From positions 3,682 to 67,681 of the forward strand of contig CAKRGX010000011.1 in the NCBI GenBank assembly GCA_934338065.1: a stretch of DNA of 64,000 nucleotides, given 5' to 3'. The stretch is from an uncultured Eubacterium sp. Lineage in GTDB: Bacteria > Bacillota > Clostridia > Lachnospirales > Lachnospiraceae. A model generated the notes under the pieces. It saw only the letters and a program-made list of their open reading frames with translations, was not told the origin of the DNA and did not search any database. Within the stretch, counting starts at the first letter, position 1, and every line of letters begins with the position of its first letter. The position numbers and the translations under genes are program-made. This document shows, in pieces, positions 35,689 to 45,885 of this stretch.

Positions 35689-35718
35689 TACCATTGCCAT
35701 TTACTAAAAAAATATTCA
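35689..35718 (-). promoter_or_regulatory. Candidate SigG/SigF-type promoter of the spoVA operon
   Basis: Minus-strand TGAATA (35718-35713) matches the forespore -35 consensus; 16 nt further on CAATGGTA (35696-35689) is a loose match to CATANTA. It overlaps the last codon of sigF and precedes the 51-codon ORF, the expected place for forespore expression of spoVA. Confidence 0.4.
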
Positions 35719-36441
35719 TTGTTTTTGTAAAATACACTTTTTTCGCATGCTGCCTAATACGCGTTTCTCCATGCGGCTAACCTGAACCTGACTTAGTCCT
35801 AGTATACCGGCGATCTGCGACTGCGTTTTGTCCTCAAAATAACGAAGACGGATCAACTTCTTCTCCTGCTCATCCAGTTCTGCTAATAACTGCTCCAGCA
35901 AAAGCTGGTTCACAACACCTTCTGCCTCATCTTTTTCCGCCGGAATACGATCCATCAGTGGAATTTCACTTCCCTCCTTCTGATAGACGGTTTTGTGTAA
36001 CGATTCCACCTCGTTTCCTGCTTCTAATGCCAAAACTATGTCCTCACGTTTCATCTCTGTAGCTGCACTGATTTCTTCAAGCGTTGCCTCGCGCCCCAGC
36101 TCGGCAAAAAGTTTTTCCGCCGTACGCCGGACACGTATTCCATTTTCCTTTAATGTTCTGCTTACCTTCACCATGCCATCATCCCGCATAAACCGCTTGA
36201 TCTCGCCACTAATCACCGGGACAGCATACGTTGAAAATTTTACTTCAAAGTTCATATTAAATTTGTCAACGGCTTTGATCAGTCCGATCGCACCGATCTG
36301 ACTCAGATCCTCCATATCATATCCTCTGCCGGCAAATCGTTTCACAACACTATACACCAATGGCATATTGGCATTTATCACTTGTTCTCTCGCCAATTTA
36401 TCCCCTGCCCGTGAACGTTTAATTAGTTCTATGGTATCCAT
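35716..36441 (-). CDS. sigF: Sporulation sigma factor SigF
   Basis: Forespore-specific RNA polymerase sigma factor. 241 residues from ATG 36441 (AGGAGAG upstream; the frame opens at TTG 36447). Region 2 GRGYDMEDLSQIGAIGLIKA and KFSTYAVPVISGEIKRFMRD, region 3, and region 4 DKTQSQIAGILGLSQVQVSR. It follows spoIIAB with 12 bp between them, the conserved spoIIA order. Confidence 0.96.
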   Translation of the reverse strand: MDTIELIKRSRAGDKLAREQVINANMPLVYSVVKRFAGRGYDMEDLSQIGAIGLIKAVDKFNMNFEVKFSTYAVPVISGEIKRFMRDDGMVKVSRTLKENGIRVRRTAEKLFAELGREATLEEISAATEMKREDIVLALEAGNEVESLHKTVYQKEGSEIPLMDRIPAEKDEAEGVVNQLLLEQLLAELDEQEKKLIRLRYFEDKTQSQIAGILGLSQVQVSRMEKRVLGSMRKKCILQKQ

Positions 36442-36453
36442 TGGCAAACTCTC

Positions 36454-36894
36454 CTATGATAAAACAAATGCACTATATATTTTCTTTTTCATATAAACCG
36501 TAGTTCCTTTTCCAATTTGGGACTCCACCCTCAGTTCATCCATAAACGCCTCCATAAAAGCAAACCCCATGCCCGAACGTTCCATCTCCGGTCTTGTTGT
36601 ATACAGGGGTTCCATTGCTTTGGCAACATCTGCAATCCCCACTCCCTGATCGGCAATCTCAATCCAGATTGTATTTTCCTCAATGCAGCTATGTAGCATG
36701 ATTTTGCCCGGTTTTCCATCATAACCATGAATAACCGCATTGGTAACTGCCTCTGACACGGCAGTTTTCACATCCGACAACTCCTCCAGCGTAGGATCCA
36801 ATCTGGCAAGAAACGCTGCAACTACAGTTCTTGCCAGACTCTCATTTTCCGAACTGCTGTCAAACTCAAATCTAATCTCTGTCTTCGCTATCAT
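36454..36894 (-). CDS. spoIIAB: Anti-sigma F factor SpoIIAB
   Basis: Serine kinase of the GHKL fold that binds and holds SigF and phosphorylates SpoIIAA. 146 residues; N-box SEAVTNAVIHGYDG (about 48-61), G1 IADQGVGIAD and G2 ERSGMGFAFME. Overlaps spoIIAA by 4 bp. Confidence 0.96.
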   Translation of the reverse strand: MIAKTEIRFEFDSSSENESLARTVVAAFLARLDPTLEELSDVKTAVSEAVTNAVIHGYDGKPGKIMLHSCIEENTIWIEIADQGVGIADVAKAMEPLYTTRPEMERSGMGFAFMEAFMDELRVESQIGKGTTVYMKKKIYSAFVLS

Positions 36895-37220
36895 ACTGTC
36901 TCTTTCCTTTCCTGATATTTTGGTATAATCCGGTACAGGCCTGACATCTGAAAAATACGGTCCACATTAGCACCAATCCCGGTTACAAAAGTTTTTCCAC
37001 CAAGAAAATGCATCTTTCTATAACGTCCCATAACCATACCAATACCCGAACTGTCCATAAATGTAATGCCCGAAAAATCAAACACCAATGTTCTTATACT
37101 TCCTTTTTCAATCTGCATGTCCATCATACGGCTGATCTGGGCAGCCATGTGATGATCCAGTTCCTGGCTAATATGCACATTTAGCTGCGAGCCCTTTCGC
37201 TCCATTGAAAATTGTTCCAT
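36891..37220 (-). CDS. spoIIAA: Anti-anti-sigma factor SpoIIAA
   Basis: 109-residue STAS-domain protein that frees SigF from SpoIIAB when dephosphorylated. The phosphorylation site is in FMDSSGIGMVMGRY (Ser57/Ser58). ATG at 37220 is followed by the typical short beta strand; GGAAGGAAG precedes it. First gene of the spoIIA operon. Confidence 0.95.
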   Translation of the reverse strand: MEQFSMERKGSQLNVHISQELDHHMAAQISRMMDMQIEKGSIRTLVFDFSGITFMDSSGIGMVMGRYRKMHFLGGKTFVTGIGANVDRIFQMSGLYRIIPKYQERKETV

Positions 37221-37248
37221 TATTTTCTACTTCCTTCCAACAATTGTT

Positions 37249-37273
37249 ATTCTGTATAAAACAGATTCTCTTC
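37249..37273 (-). promoter_or_regulatory. Possible SigH-type promoter of spoIIAA
   Basis: Minus-strand AAGAGAATC (about 37272-37264) and ACAGAAT (about 37255-37249) loosely match the SigH consensus (AGGANWW and GAAT). Only about 60 bases separate the upstream terminator from the gene, so the promoter must lie here, but the match is weak. Confidence 0.35.
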
Positions 37274-37282
37274 CCATAAGAT

Positions 37283-37322
37283 AAAAAGAAGACTTACAAA
37301 ATAAATCATCTGTAAGTCTTCT
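37283..37322 (-). terminator. Terminator of the TPR gene
   Basis: Perfect 12-bp stem AGAAGACTTACA / TGTAAGTCTTCT with TTTTTA on the minus strand; isolates spoIIA from the gene upstream. Confidence 0.85.
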
Positions 37323-37348
37323 GAATATCGTATTCTGTTTATCCCTCG

Positions 37349-38779
37349 TTACTCTGCTACCGGAGTAGCTGTAGCTGTTGTCGTATCTTGTCCAAGTGCC
37401 TGATTTACCTTTTCCAGGTTCCTCTCCGCCTGCGTAGCAAGCATTGTCGTATCATTTTCCTGTATAGCCTTTCCATACCATTTTTTAGCCTTTTTATTGT
37501 CACCTTTCTTTTGATAACAATACGCCATATAATACATAGCACTCTGATTATTCTGATCTAATTTTAATACTTTCTTAAAAGTAGATATGGCACCATTATA
37601 GGATTCATTCATCAATGCCCGTCCCTGTGCAACAAGCTGATTGATCTGTACTTCCGTCACAGCACCAATCTTTGTATACAACTCTTGTGCCTCTTCTGTA
37701 GCAAAATCTGTTTTCTGACAATCCGACACTTCTACCGCTGCCTGAATTTTATCATTTGCTAAGTACGCATTGATTCCTTTCAGCAGTTTTTCATAACTTT
37801 GCGATTTCTTCTGTGATTCAGAATCAGCATCTGCAATCTTTTTTTCTAACGCTTTCTTTTCCTCTTCCAGCACTTCCTTTTCCTTTTTCAGCCCCGAAAT
37901 CTGGGAAGACTGAACCGCCAGTTGGTTATTGGTATCCGATAACTGACTGCCACTGTTCCCCACTCTTTGAAGCGTAGGACGAATCAGAACAAATGACACG
38001 GCAATGCCAACAATAGCACCAATGATCACATAGACCACCGGCAGCAGAGACTTCTTCTCTTCCTTATACGTCCCAACCGGAATCACATTAGCAAGTGAAT
38101 CTTTCTTGGAACTTTTTTTCGTACCGCTGCCGTCGCGTGATTTCGAAGCACCGCTTCCAATCTTATCTCCAACCTCCTGCATATAGCGGAGTGTCATTGT
38201 ATTATTAAAGTCAATCCGCCGTGCACGGTTCAGACATTTTGCCGCTTTCTGGTAATCCTGATCATGAATATACAAAAGTGCAAGCAACTGGTGTGCGCGC
38301 ACAAAATGCTGGTTAAGGCTGACTACCTTCTTAAGCTGAATAACGGCCAGATCGGTATTTCCTGCCTTTGCCGCTGCCAGCGCAGAATTGTATTTTTTTA
38401 TTGTCTGATTGGCTGCGTCCAAAGCCGTCTGGTTTTTCTGCACATAATTGATATAATAATCTGCTTCGTTATCATCCTGCTGCAGATATTTACTCAATAC
38501 CCATTCACTTAACGCCGCAACCATCTCACCCATTTCATAATAGATCAGTCCAAGCAGGTTTCTGGCATCCGTATTCTTCTTGTTAAACTGCAGACTTTTC
38601 TTTAAAATAACAATAGCTCCCGACAGATCTCTGACCTGTGCCCTCTCCAGGCCCATGTTGTAGTAAGCATTAGAAACTCTTTGTACATAATGTATCACAG
38701 ATAGGTCCTGTCCACAAAAGTTGCAAAGTGCAGCCGTATCTTTTATCTGGGCATCACATCTTGGGCATCTCATCACCAT
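37349..38779 (-). CDS. TPR-repeat membrane protein with N-terminal zinc ribbon
   Basis: 476 residues: zinc ribbon CPRCD...CNFCGQ (about 5-23), TPR repeats (about 35-205), a Ser/Lys-rich linker, one membrane helix (LLPVVYVIIGAIVGIAVSFV, about 243-262), a coiled coil (about 285-325), and two more TPR-like repeats (about 385-450) with a Thr-rich tail. The topology puts one TPR set in the cytoplasm and one outside. The scaffold partner is unknown. It lies 19 bp after the 47-aa gene, so they are probably cotranscribed. ATG 38779 has GGAGG. Confidence 0.8.
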   Translation of the reverse strand: MVMRCPRCDAQIKDTAALCNFCGQDLSVIHYVQRVSNAYYNMGLERAQVRDLSGAIVILKKSLQFNKKNTDARNLLGLIYYEMGEMVAALSEWVLSKYLQQDDNEADYYINYVQKNQTALDAANQTIKKYNSALAAAKAGNTDLAVIQLKKVVSLNQHFVRAHQLLALLYIHDQDYQKAAKCLNRARRIDFNNTMTLRYMQEVGDKIGSGASKSRDGSGTKKSSKKDSLANVIPVGTYKEEKKSLLPVVYVIIGAIVGIAVSFVLIRPTLQRVGNSGSQLSDTNNQLAVQSSQISGLKKEKEVLEEEKKALEKKIADADSESQKKSQSYEKLLKGINAYLANDKIQAAVEVSDCQKTDFATEEAQELYTKIGAVTEVQINQLVAQGRALMNESYNGAISTFKKVLKLDQNNQSAMYYMAYCYQKKGDNKKAKKWYGKAIQENDTTMLATQAERNLEKVNQALGQDTTTATATPVAE

Positions 38780-38797
38780 GTTTCCTCCCCATCCATA

Positions 38798-38941
38798 CTA
38801 CATTGTACCCTTAGCATCTTGTATCAGCTCTTTGACGATATCCGTCACATCAGCTAAATTATTATTATATACCACATCTTCTACCTGCTCTACATCCATA
38901 CTAGGCTGAAATTTTTCCAGTTCTTTTTCAAAATTAAGCAT
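38798..38941 (-). CDS. 47-residue conserved-looking small protein
   Basis: ATG at 38939-38941 behind AGGAGG gives MLNFEKELEKFQPSMDVEQV..., an acidic, helical protein with no membrane segment. The open frame extends to 39022 but the upstream part lacks a ribosome site. It is cotranscribed with the TPR protein. Function unknown. Confidence 0.65.
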   Translation of the reverse strand: MLNFEKELEKFQPSMDVEQVEDVVYNNNLADVTDIVKELIQDAKGTM

Positions 38942-39061
38942 GTTTTTCCTCCTATTCGCTGTCTCCGTAATCTCACAAGCGAATGATTCTCTGTTCCTGT
39001 ATTCATAATACCGAGTTTTCAAGGAAAAAGCAAGTAGGAAATATCGGAATGATTCGACATT

Positions 39062-41710
39062 TTACCCAATCTGTGTAAGGCGCTCCTGCACCTGTTCCAT
39101 CATACCTTTGTACTTCTCTAATTTTTCCTTTTCTTCTGCAATTTTCTTCTCCGGTGCCTTATTCACAAAGTTAGGATTGTTCAGCATACCCTCACAGCGC
39201 TTAATCTCTCCGTTAAGTCTCTTCTCTTCCTTTTTCAGGCGCTCAATCTCTTTCTCTATGTCAACAAGTTCCGCAAACGGTATATAGATTGTTCCATCAG
39301 CAATAACAACTGACACCGCATCATCCGCAATACCCTCTTTTGTTGTCTGAAATGTCACTTCGCTGGCAAGACCAAGTGTAGCAAAGAACACTTTGTTTTC
39401 TTCAAAAATGTCAAGTACCTTCTGCTTTTCCGAGACAACGATAACCGATGCTTTTTTGCTAGGCGGAACATTCATCTCACCACGGATGTTCCGGATTCCT
39501 TTTACCGCTTCCTTGATCCGTTCTACCTTCGCCTCATCATCAGCAAAATTTCTCTCTTCTGTATAAACAGGCCAGGAACTAACCATAATGGACTGCTCAT
39601 CATCACCAAGAAGAGTACAATAAATCTCCTCCGTAATAAATGGCATATACGGATGCAGTAATTTCAGTGCATCAATAAGAACTGATTTTAACGTGTAAAG
39701 AGCTGCTGCCTTCGTCTTGTCTTCTTCGTTATAAAGACGCGGTTTCACCATTTCAATATACCAGTCACAGAATTCTTCCCAGATAAAATCATATATTTTC
39801 TGAACGGCAATTCCCAGATCAAATGTATCCATCAAAGCCGTAACATCCTTTGCCAGATGATTCACTTTGGATAAGATCCATTTATCTGCCTGCGTCAGTT
39901 CATCAACCGATACATGGTCGTAATCAAGACCTTCATTCTGTGCGAAATTCATCATGATAAAACGGGACGCATTCCAGACTTTATTGGCAAAGTTGCGGCT
40001 TGCTTCAACACGCTCCCAATAGAAACGCATATCATTTCCCGGAGCATTTCCTGTCACTAAAGTAAGTCTCAGCGCATCCGCACCATATTTATCAATAACT
40101 TCCAGTGGATCAATACCATTTCCAAGTGACTTACTCATCTTACGTCCTTGCGAGTCGCGAACCAGACCATGGATCAGAACCGTATCAAACGGCACTTCCC
40201 CCGTATGCTCTAAGCCGCTGAACATCATACGCATAACCCAGAATGGGATAATGTCATATCCTGTTACAAGTGTGTTCGTTGGATAGAAATACTTCATTTC
40301 TTCCGTATCATCCGGCCAGCCAAGTGTTGAAAATGGCCATAGTGCTGAACTAAACCAGGTATCCAGCGTATCCGGATCCTGACGCATTGGCTTGCCACAT
40401 TTTGGACATCTGCACTGATTTTCTTTTGTTACTACTACTTCTCCACAATCATCACAATAAAATGCCGGAATCTGATGTCCCCACCATAACTGTCTGGAAA
40501 TACACCAGTCACGGATATTTTCAAGCCAGTGGAAATAAGTCTTGTTAAAATGCTCTGGAACAAATTTTGTTTTTCCTTCCTTAACAGCATCAATTGCCGG
40601 ACCAGCCAGTGGTTTCATTTTAACAAACCACTGCTTAGATACTCTTGGCTCTACCGTCGTGCCGCAGCGGTAACAGGTACCTACATTATGATCATGATCT
40701 TCTACTTTAATAAGAGCACCTTCTGCCTCCAAGTCTTCCACAATTGCCTTACGTGCTTCATAGCGGTCCATGCCGGCATATTTTTCATAATCATCAACAA
40801 TCCTAGCATCATCTGTCATAACATTAATGATTGGCAGATCATGGCGCAGACCAACCTCAAAATCGTTCGGGTCATGTGCCGGTGTAATCTTAACAACACC
40901 TGTCCCAAATTCCATATCTACATAATCATCACCGATCAAAGGAATTTCACGATGAACGATTGGCAGAATCAGCTTCTTGCCAATCAGATCTTTATAACGT
41001 TCATCATTTGGATTTACGGCAACAGCCGTATCACCCAATAGTGTTTCCGGCCGGGTTGTAGCCAGATCGATATAACCACTGCCATCCGCAAATGGATAAC
41101 GCAGATGCCAGAAATGTCCTTTCTGATCTTCATACTCTACCTCGGCATCTGAGATAGAAGTCAGGCAGTGCGGACACCAGTTGATGATGCGTTCACCGCG
41201 ATAGATCAAGCCTTTATTATAAAGATTGACAAACACTTCTTTAACTGCCTTATTGCACCCCTCATCCATGGTAAATCTCTCCCGGTCCCAGTCACAGGAA
41301 GATCCCATTTTCTTCAACTGGGAAACAATTCGTCCACCATAAGTCTTTTTCCAGTCCCATGCACGCTCCAAAAATTTCTCACGGCCAATATCTTCTTTCT
41401 TAAGCCCTTCTTTTTTCATTGCCTCAACGATCTTTGCTTCCGTTGCAATTGAAGCGTGATCTGTTCCCGGCATCCACAAAGCTTCATATCCCTGCATTCT
41501 CTTAGAACGGATAATAATATCCTGCAACGTATTATCAAGCGCATGTCCCATATGAAGCTGACCTGTGATATTTGGTGGTGGAATAACAATCGTATATGGT
41601 TTCTTGTTTGCATTAACTTCTGCATGAAAATATTTTTTATTGATCCATTTGGCATACAACCGGTCCTCAATCTCAGCCGGGTTATATGTTTTTTCCAATT
41701 CCTTCCTCAT
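39062..41710 (-). CDS. valS: Valine--tRNA ligase
   Basis: Class I synthetase charging tRNA-Val with editing of threonine. 882 residues from ATG 41710 ([20 protein letters not shown]); GAGGAAG precedes this Met, while the earlier in-frame ATG at 41728 lacks a site. HIGH motif as LHMGHAL (about 56), CP1 editing domain, [16 protein letters not shown] (about 525) and a C-terminal coiled coil ([20 protein letters not shown]). Upstream has no T-box. Confidence 0.97.
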   Translation of the reverse strand: MRKELEKTYNPAEIEDRLYAKWINKKYFHAEVNANKKPYTIVIPPPNITGQLHMGHALDNTLQDIIIRSKRMQGYEALWMPGTDHASIATEAKIVEAMKKEGLKKEDIGREKFLERAWDWKKTYGGRIVSQLKKMGSSCDWDRERFTMDEGCNKAVKEVFVNLYNKGLIYRGERIINWCPHCLTSISDAEVEYEDQKGHFWHLRYPFADGSGYIDLATTRPETLLGDTAVAVNPNDERYKDLIGKKLILPIVHREIPLIGDDYVDMEFGTGVVKITPAHDPNDFEVGLRHDLPIINVMTDDARIVDDYEKYAGMDRYEARKAIVEDLEAEGALIKVEDHDHNVGTCYRCGTTVEPRVSKQWFVKMKPLAGPAIDAVKEGKTKFVPEHFNKTYFHWLENIRDWCISRQLWWGHQIPAFYCDDCGEVVVTKENQCRCPKCGKPMRQDPDTLDTWFSSALWPFSTLGWPDDTEEMKYFYPTNTLVTGYDIIPFWVMRMMFSGLEHTGEVPFDTVLIHGLVRDSQGRKMSKSLGNGIDPLEVIDKYGADALRLTLVTGNAPGNDMRFYWERVEASRNFANKVWNASRFIMMNFAQNEGLDYDHVSVDELTQADKWILSKVNHLAKDVTALMDTFDLGIAVQKIYDFIWEEFCDWYIEMVKPRLYNEEDKTKAAALYTLKSVLIDALKLLHPYMPFITEEIYCTLLGDDEQSIMVSSWPVYTEERNFADDEAKVERIKEAVKGIRNIRGEMNVPPSKKASVIVVSEKQKVLDIFEENKVFFATLGLASEVTFQTTKEGIADDAVSVVIADGTIYIPFAELVDIEKEIERLKKEEKRLNGEIKRCEGMLNNPNFVNKAPEKKIAEEKEKLEKYKGMMEQVQERLTQIG

Positions 41711-41740
41711 TTTCTTCCTCACTTTCATAAAGTATCGTCA

Positions 41741-41772
41741 AAAATGGGCGGCTGAAAATAGCGCCCATTTAT
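41741..41772 (-). terminator. Terminator of the gal/FGGY operon
   Basis: Stem AAATGGGCG / CGCCCATTT with TTTTT on the minus strand, just upstream of valS. Confidence 0.8.
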
Positions 41773-41807
41773 GAATTGCATGACAAGTTTACTCTGTATA
41801 AAATAAC

Positions 41808-43400
41808 TTACGCTTTCATACTATCTACAGCAGCTCTCTCAATAGGAAGTCCTGCTTTATATATCTGAATAAACTCATCAAAACCTTTTACTCCATCAGG
41901 ATTCGGAGCAAGTTCGCTTCCCTCCTGACCGGCAAATACTTTCGCATTGAGATAATCGCCAAGTGTCTCACCCTGCTTGTTGATCATGTAAGCAGCCAGT
42001 ACAGCAATGCCCCATGCACCCCCCTCACCGGCAGTCTCCATAACAGATATCGGGGTATTCATCGCATCTGCCAGAATCTGCTGGCCGACACCTTTTGTCT
42101 TAAACAGACCACCATGCCCTAACAGTTTATCAACCTTAACCTTTTCTTCCTTAAGAAGCAGATCCATACCAATCTTTAATGCCCCTAATGACGTATACAG
42201 ATTGACACGCATAAAGTTTGCAAGATTAAATTTACTATTTGGTGTACGGACGAACATCGGGCGTCCTTCTTCCATACCGGTAATATTTTCTCCCGATATA
42301 TAGTTATAGGCAAGAAGATTACCGCCGTTCACATCACCTTCCATTGCTTTATTGTAAAGAGTTCCAAATAACTTATTCATATCAACATCTATGCCGAAAC
42401 TCTCAGCAAATTCTTTGAAAATATTTACCCATGCATTAAGATCTGAAGTGCAGTTGTTACAATGAACCATAGCTACCAGATCACCGGACGGTGTCGTTAC
42501 CAGATCAAGTTCCGGATATACCTTTGACAATTCTTTTTCCAATACAACCATAGAAAATACAGAAGTACCGGCAGATACATTACCTGTGCGGCGTGCAACA
42601 CTGTTCGTTGCTACCATACCCGTTCCGGCATCACCCTCCGGAGGGCAAAGAGGAACACCTGCTTCCAAAGTACCGGATACATCAAGCAGCTTTGCGCCTT
42701 CCTCTGTCAGAACACCGGCATCTTCCCCCGCACACAATACTTCCGGGAAAATATCCAGCAATTTCCAATCAAATTTCCTGTCTGCAATCGCATTATTAAA
42801 TTTATCTACCATCTGTGCATCAAACTTACCTGTAGAAATATCAATTGGGAACATCCCGGATGCCTCACCAACACCGAGAACTTTTTTACCGGTCAGCTTC
42901 CAGTGGATATATCCTGCCAGCGTTGTCTGGAATTTAATGTCCTTTACATGCTCTTCCCCGTTCAAAATAGCCTGATATAAATGTGCGATACTCCAACGCT
43001 GTGGAATATTATAGTTGAATAACTGAGTTAATTTCTCAGACGCTTCCTCTGTAATCGCATTACGCCAGGTACGGAAGGGAACAAGGATCTCATCATCTGC
43101 TCCAAAAGCCATATATCCATGCATCATCGCACTGAATCCGATAGCTGCAAGTTTTGTCACCTTAACATCGTACTTTTCCTTGACATCCTTCAACATATCC
43201 TGATAACAGTCCTGCAGACCGTCCCAGATCATATCAATGCTGTATGTCCAGATTCCATCAACAAGCTGGTTCTCCCATTCATGACTTCCTGATGCGATCG
43301 GTGTATGCTTATCGTCGATCAGAACGGCCTTAATTCGTGTAGAACCAAACTCAATCCCCAATACTGCTTTTCCACTTTCAATAATACTCTTTGCGCTCAT
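41808..43400 (-). CDS. FGGY-family carbohydrate kinase (xylulokinase-like)
   Basis: 530 residues with the FGGY sugar-kinase fold: phosphate-1 loop [15 protein letters not shown] (15-29), [40 protein letters not shown] and [14 protein letters not shown]. These kinases phosphorylate sugars such as xylulose, ribulose or others; the substrate cannot be told. It is the third gene of a set with galK and galE (46-bp gap), which suggests a place in sugar metabolism. ATG at 43400; GGAGG upstream. Confidence 0.85.
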   Translation of the reverse strand: MSAKSIIESGKAVLGIEFGSTRIKAVLIDDKHTPIASGSHEWENQLVDGIWTYSIDMIWDGLQDCYQDMLKDVKEKYDVKVTKLAAIGFSAMMHGYMAFGADDEILVPFRTWRNAITEEASEKLTQLFNYNIPQRWSIAHLYQAILNGEEHVKDIKFQTTLAGYIHWKLTGKKVLGVGEASGMFPIDISTGKFDAQMVDKFNNAIADRKFDWKLLDIFPEVLCAGEDAGVLTEEGAKLLDVSGTLEAGVPLCPPEGDAGTGMVATNSVARRTGNVSAGTSVFSMVVLEKELSKVYPELDLVTTPSGDLVAMVHCNNCTSDLNAWVNIFKEFAESFGIDVDMNKLFGTLYNKAMEGDVNGGNLLAYNYISGENITGMEEGRPMFVRTPNSKFNLANFMRVNLYTSLGALKIGMDLLLKEEKVKVDKLLGHGGLFKTKGVGQQILADAMNTPISVMETAGEGGAWGIAVLAAYMINKQGETLGDYLNAKVFAGQEGSELAPNPDGVKGFDEFIQIYKAGLPIERAAVDSMKA

Positions 43401-43446
43401 TTTTTACTACCTCCATTATTTATCTCAACATTATTTGTTTTATTAT

Positions 43447-44445
43447 TTATTGATTCATCTGTGCAAAACGCCATGAATCCTCACACATTCTCTTCAGATC
43501 ATACTTTGCTTCCCATCCAAGTTCTTCCTTCGCTTTCTTCGGATCTGCATAACAGGTAGCAATATCTCCGGCACGGCGGGGTTTAATGGAATACGGAATC
43601 TTCACTCCATTTGCCTGTTCAAATGCCTTCACAATATCCAGAACACTATATCCGTTACCGGTTCCCAGATTGTAAATGTTTACTCCGTTGGTTGATGTCA
43701 CCTTTTCAACGGCATTCACATGTCCCTTTGCCAGATCAACCACATGGATATAATCGCGGACACCCGTTCCATCCGGCGTATCATAATCATTGCCAAACAC
43801 GCCCAGCTCCGGAAGTTTTCCGACAGCAACCTGCATAATATATGGCATAAGGTTATTCGGTATACCATTCGGACTTTCTCCCAGCAGGCCACTTTCATGT
43901 GCCCCGATCGGATTAAAGTAACGAAGCAGAACAACACTCCACTGCTCATCCGGTACACACAGATCGGAAAGAATTCCCTCGAGCATCAGCTTTGTGCTTC
44001 CATACGGATTTGTTGTACTCAGCGGAAAGTCCTCCGTGATCGGCACTGTTTTTGGTGAACCATACACCGTTGCAGACGAACTGAAAATAATTTTCTTACA
44101 ATTATATTCATTCATCAATTCACAGAGATTCAACGTACCGGTAATATTATTCTGATAATATAATAATGGCTTGGCTACCGACTCACCCACTGCTTTCAAC
44201 CCGGCAAAGTGAATGACAGCATCAAATGTATTTTCTTCAAATACCGGACGCATGCTTTCTTTATCCAGCATATCCGCCTTATAAAACCGAATTTTCTTTC
44301 CTGTAATTTTTTCAATCTTGTCCACAACATCAATTTTAGAATTGTATAAATTGTCAAATACTACAACTTCGTATCCTTTCTTCAACAACTCTACACATGT
44401 ATGAGAACCTATATACCCGGTTCCTCCGGTAACTAATATTTTCAT
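43447..44445 (-). CDS. galE: UDP-glucose 4-epimerase
   Basis: Converts UDP-galactose to UDP-glucose in the Leloir pathway. 332 residues of the extended SDR type: GGTGYIGSHT (7-16), catalytic FSSSATVYG and YGSTK (about 147-151), and TSTNGVNIYNLGTGNGYSVL. 43 bp after galK on the same strand. Confidence 0.96.
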   Translation of the reverse strand: MKILVTGGTGYIGSHTCVELLKKGYEVVVFDNLYNSKIDVVDKIEKITGKKIRFYKADMLDKESMRPVFEENTFDAVIHFAGLKAVGESVAKPLLYYQNNITGTLNLCELMNEYNCKKIIFSSSATVYGSPKTVPITEDFPLSTTNPYGSTKLMLEGILSDLCVPDEQWSVVLLRYFNPIGAHESGLLGESPNGIPNNLMPYIMQVAVGKLPELGVFGNDYDTPDGTGVRDYIHVVDLAKGHVNAVEKVTSTNGVNIYNLGTGNGYSVLDIVKAFEQANGVKIPYSIKPRRAGDIATCYADPKKAKEELGWEAKYDLKRMCEDSWRFAQMNQ

Positions 44446-44488
44446 ATTCTACCCTCCATTGTATCAGCACTTTGCGTCATATTCTTTT

Positions 44489-45652
44489 CTATTGTACCAC
44501 AGGTCCACCACCAATTTCAACCACATAGAAATCAGCAGTAAGTCCCGTTTTAGCTGTATATGCCTTTCCCGTCCTTTGAATAAAGGATTCGATATAATCA
44601 TTTCTCACAATGCTGACTGTAGAACCGCCAAAACCGCCACCGGTCATGCGCGAACCAATGACTCCCTCCTGCTGCCAGGCAGCCTCTGCCAGCGCATCCA
44701 TCACATCCCCGGTCACCTCATAATCTTCTGACATAGAATGATGCGATTCATTCATCAGTTTTCCAAATGTTTCAATGTCATTTTGAGCAAGTACCTCTAC
44801 CGCTTTCTTTACCCGTGCGTTTTCATACACTGCATGGCGTACCCGTTTTCTTCTGATTTCATCCTTGATCATAACCTGATACTTTTCAAAAGTATCTTCA
44901 TCCAGATCACACAGATGCTCAATACCGATTGCCTGCTGCAGTTCCTGTAATGCCGTCTCACACTCCCGGCGCCGTTCATTGTATTTCGACTCATTCAGAC
45001 TATGCTTCTTATTGCTATTAGCAATCACAATCTTCGCATCCGGGAGCCGGATCGGAATGTATTTATATTGAAGCCCGGATGTATCCAGATAGATGGCATG
45101 GTCCCGCTTTCCTGCTGCCACAGCAAACTGATCCATAATGCCGCAATTCACACCACAAAATTCATTCTCTGCTCTTTGTCCGAGAAGAGCCATCTGCTCA
45201 CAGGAAACAGAAAATCCAAACAGATCACACAGAATAAAACCAGTCAGCACTTCCAGCGAAGCTGATGAGGATAAACCTGCGCCCCCCGGCAGATCACCAT
45301 AGATGACCAGATCCATTCCGCAGGGAGGAACCATACTGTTCTCTTGAAAAGCCCAAAGCACACCCATAGGATAATTGGTCCACCGTCCCTCAGCATTCGC
45401 TTCATACTCTCCTATCTTCGACTCGATGACACCTTCCTCCGGAAAATTCATCGAATAGAAACGCAGCCTGTCATCATTTCTTTTTCTTACCGCTGCATAG
45501 GTTCCCAATGTCAGCGCACAGGGAAGCACACGCCCACCACTGTAATCAATATGTTCTCCGATCAGATTCACCCGTCCGGGAGCAAAATAAACTCTGACAT
45601 CTGAATTTTCTCCATATATTTCCGTAAAATTATGTAACATCTTTTCTTTCAT
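44489..45652 (-). CDS. galK: Galactokinase
   Basis: Phosphorylates galactose at C1, first step of the Leloir pathway. 387 residues: GRVNLIGEHIDYSGG (26-40), the GHMP ATP loop GGAGLSSSASLEVL (about 125-138), and GSRMTGGGFGGSTVSIV near the C-terminus. It heads galK-galE-FGGY. No galT is seen in the window, so uridylyltransferase must be elsewhere. Confidence 0.96.
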   Translation of the reverse strand: MKEKMLHNFTEIYGENSDVRVYFAPGRVNLIGEHIDYSGGRVLPCALTLGTYAAVRKRNDDRLRFYSMNFPEEGVIESKIGEYEANAEGRWTNYPMGVLWAFQENSMVPPCGMDLVIYGDLPGGAGLSSSASLEVLTGFILCDLFGFSVSCEQMALLGQRAENEFCGVNCGIMDQFAVAAGKRDHAIYLDTSGLQYKYIPIRLPDAKIVIANSNKKHSLNESKYNERRRECETALQELQQAIGIEHLCDLDEDTFEKYQVMIKDEIRRKRVRHAVYENARVKKAVEVLAQNDIETFGKLMNESHHSMSEDYEVTGDVMDALAEAAWQQEGVIGSRMTGGGFGGSTVSIVRNDYIESFIQRTGKAYTAKTGLTADFYVVEIGGGPVVQ

Positions 45653-45885
45653 ATAAACCTCTTTTCCCTGTCCATATTATATAGCATGGTTATATACTTT
45701 GTATTATACCTTATCTCCCCCCGGTAAGGTCAATATTTTTTTATATTTTTTTAAAGGATTTATATTGTTATTGCTTTCCCGGTATGATAGTATTATAGAC
45801 AAGCGCAATTGTATTTTCAAACAGATCAATTGAGCGGGTTTACATAATCAGAAAGCGAAGAAACGCTTATTTTAAGGAGGTAAAA

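Noticed and set aside
45653-45885. Specific promoters in the galK/SGNH divergent gap
   Set aside because: Several TTG-like and TAT-like boxes are possible on both strands but none stands out, so no precise site is called. Nothing else was seen in this gap.
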